The notes beneath the pieces are model-generated. The model was not told where the DNA came from. It was given only the letters and a program-made list of their open reading frames with translations, and did no database searches. The position numbers were made by a program, and so were the translations under genes. Shown in pieces: positions 26,507-33,909 of a DNA stretch of 64,000 bases (the first letter of the stretch is position 1; every line of letters begins with the position of its first letter). The stretch is from the NCBI RefSeq assembly GCF_035440685.1, contig NZ_DAORMW010000001.1. One strand, written 5' to 3'. Source of the DNA: Accumulibacter appositus. Lineage in GTDB: Bacteria; Pseudomonadota; Gammaproteobacteria; Burkholderiales; Rhodocyclaceae.

Positions 26507-27472
26507 ATGAGCGACATCAAACTCTTCCACCTCAAGTCGGGCAAGGCCACCGAGTTGCAAAGCGACGCCTCGGATCTCGAACGTCCACTGCAATCGCTGA
26601 TCGAGGCCAACCTGGAGACGCTGCTTGGCATCCGCTTTCTGGCGACCGAATACTCCACCGGCAAGACACACGCCGGCCGCATCGACTCCCTGGGCCTGGA
26701 CGAGAACGATTGCCCAGTGATTCTCGAATACAAGCGCTCGGTAGGCGAAAACGTCATCAATCAGGGCTTGTTCTACCTCGACTGGTTGATGGACCACCAG
26801 GCCGAGTTCAAGCTGCTGGCGATGGACAAGCTGGGCAAGCCAGCCGCCGACCGCATCGACTGGACTGCTCCCCGGCTGGTGTGCATCGCAGCAGACTTCA
26901 CCAAGTACGACGGGCACGCGGTGCAGCAGATCAACCGCAATATCGAGCTGATTCGCTACCGTCGCTTTGGCGAGGAACTGTTGCTGTTGGAGCTGGCCAA
27001 CGCCACCAGCGCAAACAACAGCCATGGCACCGCCATTAAGTCCGTCAAAGGACCCAAGGCGAAGGTGGTTGCAGCAAAATCGACCTCCGGTGACAGGGCG
27101 TTTGCCGACTGGCTGCCGCTGCTGCCGCCGCACCTCACGAACTTGCTCACATCACTGGAAGACTATGTCGTTTCGCTGGGTGACGACGTGCAGCGCAAGG
27201 AATTGAAGCTCTACCTGGCATTCAAGCGCTTGAAGAACTTCGCAACCGTGGTGGCGCAAAAGAACCGCCTATTGCTCTACCTGCACCTGAACCCCGAAAA
27301 GCTTTCGCTGCTTCCAGCTAACGGCCGCGATGTGGGTCAGCAAGGACATTGGGGCACGGGCGACCTGGAGCTGTCGCTCACCAGTCAGGCCGACCTGGAC
27401 ACGGCGAAGCCGCTGATCCTGATGTCTTACGAAGGCAGAGGGGCGGCGGGCACACATGCTACTGCCAGTTAA
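26507..27472 (+). CDS. PD-(D/E)XK nuclease with DUF5655-like C-terminus
   Basis: 321 residues. Residues 40-90 carry a restriction-type nuclease core: Asp60 in AGRIDSLGLDE and Glu74-x-Lys76 in VILEYKRS, then INQGLFYLDWLMDH, as in NucS/DUF91-like proteins. About 200-315 matches the DUF5655 pattern (LEDYVVSLGDDVQRKELKLYLAFKRLKNFATVVAQKNRLLLYL). It starts 12 nt after the HNH gene, so is likely co-transcribed. The role in the island is unknown: a stand-alone DNA nuclease or an added component of either flanking system. Confidence 0.72.
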   Translation: MSDIKLFHLKSGKATELQSDASDLERPLQSLIEANLETLLGIRFLATEYSTGKTHAGRIDSLGLDENDCPVILEYKRSVGENVINQGLFYLDWLMDHQAEFKLLAMDKLGKPAADRIDWTAPRLVCIAADFTKYDGHAVQQINRNIELIRYRRFGEELLLLELANATSANNSHGTAIKSVKGPKAKVVAAKSTSGDRAFADWLPLLPPHLTNLLTSLEDYVVSLGDDVQRKELKLYLAFKRLKNFATVVAQKNRLLLYLHLNPEKLSLLPANGRDVGQQGHWGTGDLELSLTSQADLDTAKPLILMSYEGRGAAGTHATAS

Positions 27473-27608
27473 TAGGCGACCTTCATTCATCAACCTATTG
27501 GAACTTTCAGGTTTCGGTATCGGCTCGCAAGCTGGATACGAAAGCGCTCACGGCGAGTACCTCACCAGTCTGCTGGTAGTGCAAGCGTGGGACGAGGCCT
27601 CAAAATGA
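27456..27608 (+). CDS. Possible small ORF (50 residues) before the ATPase gene
   Basis: ATG 27456 opens a frame of 50 codons, overlapping the previous gene by 17 nt and ending 22 nt before the ATPase start. The sequence (INLLELSGFGIGSQAGYESAHGEYLTSLL...) looks protein-like but matches no family I know, and there is no clear ribosome binding site. It fills the only gap in this part of the island. It could equally be a leftover of a degraded gene. Confidence 0.25.
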   Translation: MLLPVNRRPSFINLLELSGFGIGSQAGYESAHGEYLTSLLVVQAWDEASK

Positions 27609-27630
27609 CGATTCCCATGGAGATCGCGGC

Positions 27631-29028
27631 ATGCTGACCGAGCTACACATCAAGAATTTCAAGGCCTGGCAGGATACAGGACCGATTCGGCTTGCGCCAT
27701 TGACAGTGATCTTTGGCGCCAATAGCTCTGGCAAATCCAGCCTCGGTCAACTGGTGATCGCCTTGAAACAGACCGTTCAGTTAGCTGATCGAAAGCGCGC
27801 CCTTCACCTGGGCGACGAAAACTCGCTGATCGATCTTGGCACCTTTGCCGACTGTCTTTTTGCCCATGATCTGAAGCAGTTGCTCGAGTTCTCCCTGCGC
27901 TGGCGTCTACCTTCGGCACTGACCGTGAAGAATTCCCTGGATCCTGCGAAATCCTACCATGGCGACGAACTTCGGCTGTCAAGCACATTACGCGCCGATA
28001 AAGCCGAACAACCACAAACGATCGCCTTCAGGTACGAACTGTTCGATGGGGAGAACGAGGTTCTCGCAGTCGGGCATCATGCTCGCGGCACCTCTCAGGC
28101 AAAACTCGAATGTGCCCCTTTGAAGCTGGTGCGAGCGGTCGGGCGCGGTTGGCCCGTAGAGCCGCCGGAAAAGTTCTACCGCTTCGCCGACCGTACACTG
28201 CTGCGCTACCAGAATGCGGACTTTCTTGCCGACTTTGCACTGCAGACCGAGAGCATCCTGGAGCGAATGTATTTCCTCGGACCGCTGCGTCGGCCCGCGC
28301 GCCGCGTCTATCAATGGTCGGGCGATACCCTCCCGGATGTCGGCGCGCAGGGCGAATACGCCATCCCAGCCCTGTTGGCAGCAACAGCCCAGGAACGCAA
28401 GATCAATCGAGGATACCGGCAGCGCGTTCTGCGATTTGACGAGTTTATCGCGCGCTGGCTGGCCGATCTTGGAGTTATCCACAGCTTTACCGTTCAAGCG
28501 GTCGCCAAAGACCGCAAGGAATACGAGGTCCTTGTAAGGACTCATCCGAAGTCGCATCAGGTCCGATTGACCGACGTGGGCTTCGGTGTCTCACAGGTTT
28601 TGCCGGCACTGGTGCAGGCGTTCTATGCCCCTCCTGGGTCGACAGTCTGGATGGAGCAACCCGAGATTCACTTGCACCCTCAGGCCCAGTCCAACCTGGC
28701 CGACGTGTTCATCAGCGCAGTGAAGTCTTACGAGGGCAGCGTCCCGCGCAACATGCAGCCGATCGTCGAAACGCATTCCGAACACTTTCTTGCGCGCCTC
28801 CAACGGCGTGTGGCCGAAGAACAGATCAGCGCCGACGATGTGGCGATCTATTTCGTCAAGCGCGACGGTGCTGCGGCCCAGATGGAAGCGCTGAAGCTGA
28901 ACATATTTGGCGAGATCGAGAACTGGCCCGATAACTTTTTCGGGGACGAGATGGGTGATATCGCGGCCCGTACAATGGCCACGTTAAGGCGCCAGGCTGC
29001 GACCCACAAAAATGGGGAACGCGGGTGA
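27631..29028 (+). CDS. AAA ATPase with DUF3696-like C-terminus (first gene of ATPase-PIN-ligase trio)
   Basis: 465 residues, with GGAG upstream of the ATG. SMC/OLD-like ATPase: Walker A FGANSSGKSS (28-37, Lys35), signature-like DVGFGVSQVLPAL (about 314-326), Walker B VWMEQPEIHLHP (about 340-351), and H-loop VETHSEHFLARLQ. The C-terminus (IFGEIENWPDNFFGDEM) matches the DUF3696 pattern. Such ATPases sense or load an effector nuclease in defence pairs (AriA of PARIS and PtuA are relatives in architecture). Its stop overlaps the PIN gene start (GTGA). The predicted role is sensor/activator of the PIN nuclease (inference). Confidence 0.82.
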   Translation: MLTELHIKNFKAWQDTGPIRLAPLTVIFGANSSGKSSLGQLVIALKQTVQLADRKRALHLGDENSLIDLGTFADCLFAHDLKQLLEFSLRWRLPSALTVKNSLDPAKSYHGDELRLSSTLRADKAEQPQTIAFRYELFDGENEVLAVGHHARGTSQAKLECAPLKLVRAVGRGWPVEPPEKFYRFADRTLLRYQNADFLADFALQTESILERMYFLGPLRRPARRVYQWSGDTLPDVGAQGEYAIPALLAATAQERKINRGYRQRVLRFDEFIARWLADLGVIHSFTVQAVAKDRKEYEVLVRTHPKSHQVRLTDVGFGVSQVLPALVQAFYAPPGSTVWMEQPEIHLHPQAQSNLADVFISAVKSYEGSVPRNMQPIVETHSEHFLARLQRRVAEEQISADDVAIYFVKRDGAAAQMEALKLNIFGEIENWPDNFFGDEMGDIAARTMATLRRQAATHKNGERG

Positions 29029-29564
29029 ACGCCGTAGTGATTGATACCAACGTGTTGTTGGTCGCCAATGGTAGTCATCCCGACGTTTCTGCAGCCTGCC
29101 GTAGCGAGTGCGTGGCCCGGCTAGCGGCACGCAAGAAAGCGGGCGTCGTGGTGATCGACGATGCCTACCGCATCCTGCGCGAGTACCAGAAAAAGACGCA
29201 ACCCAACCAGCCCAAGGGTGCCGGTGACGTATTCCTCAAGTGGTTGCTGCAAAATGCCGCCAATCCGAAGCGCGTGCATCGGGTCGCACTCACCGAAAAC
29301 CCGCCCGAAGAGTTCCAGGAGTTTCCCGACGCGAGGCTGCAGCGACATTTCGACGCCAGCGATCGCAAGTTCGCAGCCGTGACCCACGCGCACCCGGACA
29401 AACCTCCGATCTGGCAAGCGGCTGACTGCAAGTGGCTGGCGTGGTGGCCGCAACTTCAGGCCTGCGGTGTCAAGGTAGAGTTCCTCTGCCCATTGGACGT
29501 GCAACAGGTCTACGCGGCAAAATTCCCTAACCGGGAAGCGCCGGGCCTGCCAGACGGCGCATGA
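29025..29564 (+). CDS. PIN-domain-like ribonuclease (second gene of the trio)
   Basis: 179 residues from GTG 29025, overlapping the ATPase stop. PIN hallmarks: VVIDTNVLL at the N-terminus (Asp7), acidic pairs VVIDDAYRI (Asp45/46) and REYQKK (Glu53), and late acidic residues in HFDASDRKFAA (Asp110/Asp113) and QAADCKWLAW (Asp134). This fits a metal-dependent RNase active site. PIN enzymes cut RNA, often tRNA or rRNA; the target here is unknown. The length fits a single PIN domain with a C-terminal tail. Its end overlaps the RNA ligase start as ATGA. There is no VapB-like antitoxin; the ATPase gene occupies that position. Confidence 0.75.
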   Translation: MNAVVIDTNVLLVANGSHPDVSAACRSECVARLAARKKAGVVVIDDAYRILREYQKKTQPNQPKGAGDVFLKWLLQNAANPKRVHRVALTENPPEEFQEFPDARLQRHFDASDRKFAAVTHAHPDKPPIWQAADCKWLAWWPQLQACGVKVEFLCPLDVQQVYAAKFPNREAPGLPDGA

Positions 29565-30247
29565 CCAACTTCTTCCGCTTTCCCCACACCCCGCATCTCG
29601 CCTGGCTGGGCACCGGTGAGCCGCGTGATGACAAGGTGTTGTCAGCGGCCGAGGCGAGGGCACTGCTCGATGCCACGGTCGTGGTCGAGGAAAAACTTGA
29701 TGGTGCCAACCTGGGCCTCTCGGTCGGGCCTGACGGGCGGGTGCGCGCACAGAACCGCGGTCAGTACCTGCAACCACCGTTTGGCGGCCAATTCGCCCGC
29801 TTGAACGGGTGGCTAACAGCCCACGAAGGCGCCTTGTTTGACGCCCTGGATACGCACCTAATTGCGTTTGGTGAATGGTGTACAGCGAGGCATTCGCTGG
29901 AGTACACCGCCCTGCCCGACTGGTGGCTGGTGTTCGATGTCTACGACCGCCGTGAGGGCCGCTTCTGGTGCACTCGCCGCCGTGACGAGTGGGCGCACGA
30001 TCTCGGCCTGACAACAACACCCGCACTGTTGCGCGGTCAGACCGACCTGGCAACTTTGAAAGACACGCTGAACGAGCATCGCAGCCGCTACCGCGACGGG
30101 CCCATGGAGGGTGTGGTGATCCGCGTTGACGACGAGCACTGGTTACACCAGCGCGCCAAACTGGTCCGACCTGATTTTACACAGCAGATCGACCAGCACT
30201 GGCGCCGTAACGCACTGGTCTGGAATCACCTCGAACCGACGACATGA
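29561..30247 (+). CDS. RNA ligase family protein (third gene of the trio)
   Basis: 228 residues, coupled to the PIN gene by an ATGA overlap. All nucleotidyltransferase motifs of ATP-dependent RNA ligases are present: motif I EEKLDGAN with nucleophile Lys45, NRG at 65-67, motif III FGEW (103-106), IIIa LVFDVYD (123-129), IV EGVVIR (183-188) and V RAKLVRP (198-204). It is short, a catalytic core without an obvious extra domain, similar to stand-alone Rnl2/DRB0094-type ligases. It would seal RNA with 5'-phosphate and 3'-OH ends. Next to a PIN nuclease it could repair the nuclease's cuts or reverse its effect (inference). Confidence 0.87.
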   Translation: MTNFFRFPHTPHLAWLGTGEPRDDKVLSAAEARALLDATVVVEEKLDGANLGLSVGPDGRVRAQNRGQYLQPPFGGQFARLNGWLTAHEGALFDALDTHLIAFGEWCTARHSLEYTALPDWWLVFDVYDRREGRFWCTRRRDEWAHDLGLTTTPALLRGQTDLATLKDTLNEHRSRYRDGPMEGVVIRVDDEHWLHQRAKLVRPDFTQQIDQHWRRNALVWNHLEPTT

Positions 30248-30266
30248 GCGACGTCGACGACCCGAG

Positions 30267-30986
30267 ATGAGACCACTGGACCGCACCCGCATCGAGAAGG
30301 CCGCCGACTGCGGTTTCGACCTCCCGCCGGCACTGCGAGAAAGCGGCTTGCTCCTTGCATCAACAAGGTTTCCCGAAACCGTCGAGGTACGCGTGACGAG
30401 CGGCACGCGTTTCGAGCTGAGTGTGAGCGATGCGAGCTTGCTGGAAGCCCTGCCGCTTGCACAAAATGGCTGGAAGCTCGCAGAAGGAATCCCGGCGCTG
30501 TACGCAGTGCTCGAACGGGCCGCAGCGACTGCTCGAACCATGCCAGATCGCGTCGCGGCACAGTTCCATCTGACGACGAAGTCGATGCCGCGCTCGACAG
30601 AAGCCGAGCGCATGGCGCTTCAGCGCGTGGGGCAGGACTTGTTCAGGCGGGCATTGCTCGACTACTGGCGAGGCAGATGCTGCGTCACAGGCCTCACCGT
30701 TCAAGAACTACTACGGGCCTCCCACATCAAGCCATGGGCGGCCTGCGACTCGGACGAAGAGCGACTCGACGTCTTCAATGGTCTGTTGCTCGCCCCGCAT
30801 CTGGATGCCCTCTTCGATGGCGGCTGGGTGAGCTTTGATGCAAGGGGCGTGCTGATGATAGCGAACAGCTTGCCTCGAAAGGCTGTGTCATTGTTGGCTC
30901 TGCAACATCCACTTGGCATCGACTACCTGACCTCGCAACACCCGCGCTATCTGGCCTTTCATCGTTCAGCAGTGTTCAGGCGCTGA
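30267..30986 (+). CDS. HNH endonuclease (HNH_2-type)
   Basis: 239 residues from ATG 30267, 19 nt after the ligase gene; upstream open frame shows no family features. The C-terminal half has the HNH_2 pattern: GRCCVTGL (about 136-143), LLRASHIKPW (148-157, His153), then FNGLLLAPHLDALFDGGWVSF (170-190) with Asn171 and His178. The N-terminal half is unrecognised. Such genes are frequent solitary members of defence islands. Its link to the ATPase-PIN-ligase trio rests on proximity only. Confidence 0.8.
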   Translation: MRPLDRTRIEKAADCGFDLPPALRESGLLLASTRFPETVEVRVTSGTRFELSVSDASLLEALPLAQNGWKLAEGIPALYAVLERAAATARTMPDRVAAQFHLTTKSMPRSTEAERMALQRVGQDLFRRALLDYWRGRCCVTGLTVQELLRASHIKPWAACDSDEERLDVFNGLLLAPHLDALFDGGWVSFDARGVLMIANSLPRKAVSLLALQHPLGIDYLTSQHPRYLAFHRSAVFRR

Positions 30987-31039
30987 GACGAAGGCGATCT
31001 GGTGCATGGAACCCGAATCAGCGCAACGGAAAACGAGTC

Positions 31040-32089
31040 ATGACCACCCTCTGCCTCTTCGCCGCCGGTACCCTCCCCGTCCACCCCGCCGCGGCGTGGT
31101 ATCTCGCCGACCTCGGCGAGTTTCGCGGCAAACAGGAGCTCTACACGCGCCAATCGCCGCAGCGTTTGAAGGCCTTGCGCGAGCACGCGCTGATCGAGAG
31201 CGCGCTAGCGAGCAACCGCATCGAGGGGGTATCGATCGAAGCGGCGCGCGTACGCGATGTGTTGGTGACGGCCCGACCCTTGTTTCGTGACCGCGACGAG
31301 GAGGAGGTACGAGGCTATCGCGATGCCCTGGCCTGGATACATCAGGCGGCCCCAGCCATCGACGAGGCTACGGTGCAGCGCCTGCACGCGCTGGCGCGTG
31401 GCGAGATCTGGGACGCAGGGCGCTACAAGGAAAAGGACGCCGACATCATCGAACGCTATCCGGACGGTCGCGAACGGGTGCGCTTTCGCACCGTAGCGGC
31501 AGCGGAAACAGCTGCGCGCATGGCGGCGCTGCTGACCGCCTGGCAGGCTTGCCGCGAGGAACGCTGGGTGCATCCGCTGATCGCGCTGGCGGCATTCAAT
31601 CTGGATTTCCTGTGCATCCATCCGTTCCGCGACGGCAATGGCCGCGTATCACGCCTGCTGTGCCTGCTGCAAAGCTATCAACTGGGCTACGAAGTGGGGC
31701 GCTACATCAGCCTGGAACGTCTCATCGAGCAAAACAAGGACCGGTACTACGAGACCCTCGAGCAAAGTTCGCAGGGCTGGCATGAAGGCAGGCACGACCC
31801 GTGGCCATACATCAACTACCTGCTATCGATCCTGAAGACGGCTTATCGCGAGTTTGCCGAGCGCGTCGGCGAAACGAAAGCGCCGCGCGGCGCCAAGCGA
31901 GATCAGGTGCTGGCCGGGATTGAGCGCCTCGCCACCGAGGCCGGCGATTTCTCGATCAGCGCACTGGAACAAAGCTGTCCGGGCGTCGGCCGCGACATGG
32001 TGCGCCGGGTTCTTCGCGAGCAGCAGGCGGCGGGCGTAGTCGAGTGCAAGGGACGCGGTCCTGGGGCAAGCTGGGCGAAGAAGAGGTAA
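31040..32089 (+). CDS. Fic family protein, second of two
   Basis: 349 residues. Complete Fic motif HPFRDGNGRVSR at 194-205 and inhibitory motif Ser58-NRI-Glu62-Gly63 in the N-terminal helix, so also class II auto-inhibited. The C-terminus has a winged-helix-like tail (ISALEQSCPGVGRDMVRRVLREQQAAGVVECKG). It is related to the Fic protein at 16194 but clearly divergent. It closes the island on the right; 53 nt separate it from the HNH gene. Confidence 0.9.
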   Translation: MTTLCLFAAGTLPVHPAAAWYLADLGEFRGKQELYTRQSPQRLKALREHALIESALASNRIEGVSIEAARVRDVLVTARPLFRDRDEEEVRGYRDALAWIHQAAPAIDEATVQRLHALARGEIWDAGRYKEKDADIIERYPDGRERVRFRTVAAAETAARMAALLTAWQACREERWVHPLIALAAFNLDFLCIHPFRDGNGRVSRLLCLLQSYQLGYEVGRYISLERLIEQNKDRYYETLEQSSQGWHEGRHDPWPYINYLLSILKTAYREFAERVGETKAPRGAKRDQVLAGIERLATEAGDFSISALEQSCPGVGRDMVRRVLREQQAAGVVECKGRGPGASWAKKR

Positions 32090-32208
32090 TTGCCCTCAAA
32101 TAGGGGTAATAGAGAGGGTACTAACGGTCCTGACGTCGATGATCGGTAGTGTGTCGACAATCGGTGAGCGTTTGTTAGCATGGCCACTTCGAATCGGGAA
32201 AGCCGCGC

Positions 32209-33909
32209 ATGCACAGCAGCGAGCAGCCTGCAACAGGACGACGCAAGGGACGCGGGCAGCGCCGCGGACGGCGCGTCGACGCCGCCACGCGGGACGCCGT
32301 CGCCGGACTTCTCGCCGACTTGCCGCTGCGCCGCGACCTCTTGATTGAACACCTGCACCGACTTCAGGATACGCGCGGCTGTCTGCGTGCCGGTGACCTG
32401 TTGGCGCTGGCTGATCTGCTGCGCATCGGTGTCGCCGAGGTCTACGAGACGGCGACGTTCTACGCCCACTTCGACATCCGCGAGGACGAGGAGCCGGCGC
32501 CGGCGCTCGCCGTCCGGGTCTGCGACGGCCTCAGCTGCCGACTGCAGGGAGGCTTGCCACTCGACGCCGCCTTGCGCGGGCAGCTCGATCCAGCGCGGGC
32601 GCGAGTGTTGCGCGCCCCGTGTATGGGCCGCTGCGATCTGGCGCCGGTGGTGCAGGTCGGCAAGCGCCATGCGGATCGCGCCAGCGCCGCCGATGTGCTC
32701 GCCATGATCGATGGCGGTGAATTTGCACCCTTGCCGGTGCTCGGCGAAACTCTGGCTGCCTACCGGGCACGCGGCGGCTACCAGCAGCTGCAGGCACTGC
32801 GCGACGGGACGCTGCCGGTCGAAACGCTGATCGCCGAACTCGAGACGGCCGGGCTGCGCGGCATGGGCGGCGCCGGTTTCCCGACGGCGCGAAAATGGCG
32901 ACTGGTGCGCGCCGCGCCGGCGCCGCGCTACCTGGTCTGCAACGCTGACGAAGGCGAGCCGGGCACCTTCAAGGATCGCGTGATTCTCGAAGAGCAGACG
33001 CACCCCTTCCTCGATGGCCTGCTTCTCGCGGCGGCCTGCATCGGCGCGGAGCGCTGCTGGATCTACCTGCGCGACGAGTACCCGGCCGCACACGCGCTGC
33101 TGCGCCGCGAGATCGCCGCACTCGAAGCAGCGCAGCTGATCGAGCCGGGCTTCATCGACCTGCGGCGCGGTGCCGGCGCCTACATCTGCGGCGAAGAATC
33201 GGCGCTGATCGAGTCCATCGAGGGCAAGCGCGGCTATCCGCGGCTGCGCCCGCCCTACGTCGCAGAAGCAGGGCTGTTCGGACGCCCGACGCTGGTCAAC
33301 AACGTCGAGACGCTGGCGCTGGTGCCGACCATTCTCGCCGCCGGCGGTGCGCGCTTCGGGGCACTGGGCGGCGAGGGCTTTGCCGGCCTGCGCAGCTACT
33401 CGGTCTCCGGTCGGGTGCGCGAACCGGGCGTCAAGCAGGCACCGGCGGGAATCAGCACGCGCCAGCTGATTGACGATTACTGCGGCGGCATGGCCGAGGG
33501 GCATCAGCTGCTGGCCTACCTGCCTGGCGGTGCCTCGGGCGGGATTCTGCCGGCGAGCCTGGCCGACCTGCCGCTGCACTTCGGCGAACTTGAGAAACAC
33601 GGCGCGCTGATAGGATCGGCGGCGCTGATCGTGCTTTCCGACCGCGACGACCTGCGCGCCGCGGTGCAGGCGCTGCTCGAATTCTTCGCCGACGAGAGTT
33701 GCGGCCAGTGCACGCCGTGCCGAATCGGCACCGAGAAGATGCTGGCGCTGTTCGAAGCGCCCGAACTCGACGTCAGCCTGCTCAACGAGCTGGCCGCGCT
33801 GATGCGCGATGCATCGATCTGCGGGCTCGGCCAGGCGGCGCCCAATCCGCTGACCACGGCGCTGCAGTATTTCCCGCAACACCAGCTGGCAAGGAAGCGC
33901 GATGAGTGA
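32209..33909 (+). CDS. NAD-linked formate dehydrogenase, fused gamma/beta (NuoE-NuoF-like) subunit
   Basis: 566 residues. The first ~165 are a NuoE/FdsG-like thioredoxin-fold domain with a 2Fe-2S site (CDGLSC and CMGRC). The remainder is NuoF/FdsB-like: FMN/NAD-binding RGMGGAGFPTARKW and NADEGEPGTFKDR, GAGAYICGEESALIESIEG, and the 4Fe-4S motif SCGQCTPCR with a later ASICGLG. It passes electrons from formate to NAD+. The next gene encodes the molybdopterin subunit and overlaps by 8 nt. In the fds operons of other betaproteobacteria the gamma and beta subunits are usually separate; here they are one polypeptide. Confidence 0.9.
   Translation: MHSSEQPATGRRKGRGQRRGRRVDAATRDAVAGLLADLPLRRDLLIEHLHRLQDTRGCLRAGDLLALADLLRIGVAEVYETATFYAHFDIREDEEPAPALAVRVCDGLSCRLQGGLPLDAALRGQLDPARARVLRAPCMGRCDLAPVVQVGKRHADRASAADVLAMIDGGEFAPLPVLGETLAAYRARGGYQQLQALRDGTLPVETLIAELETAGLRGMGGAGFPTARKWRLVRAAPAPRYLVCNADEGEPGTFKDRVILEEQTHPFLDGLLLAAACIGAERCWIYLRDEYPAAHALLRREIAALEAAQLIEPGFIDLRRGAGAYICGEESALIESIEGKRGYPRLRPPYVAEAGLFGRPTLVNNVETLALVPTILAAGGARFGALGGEGFAGLRSYSVSGRVREPGVKQAPAGISTRQLIDDYCGGMAEGHQLLAYLPGGASGGILPASLADLPLHFGELEKHGALIGSAALIVLSDRDDLRAAVQALLEFFADESCGQCTPCRIGTEKMLALFEAPELDVSLLNELAALMRDASICGLGQAAPNPLTTALQYFPQHQLARKRDE

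Noticed and set aside
29025..29564. VapC toxin of a VapBC pair
   Set aside because: No small antitoxin gene precedes it; it is coupled to an ATPase and an RNA ligase instead, and is longer than typical VapC.
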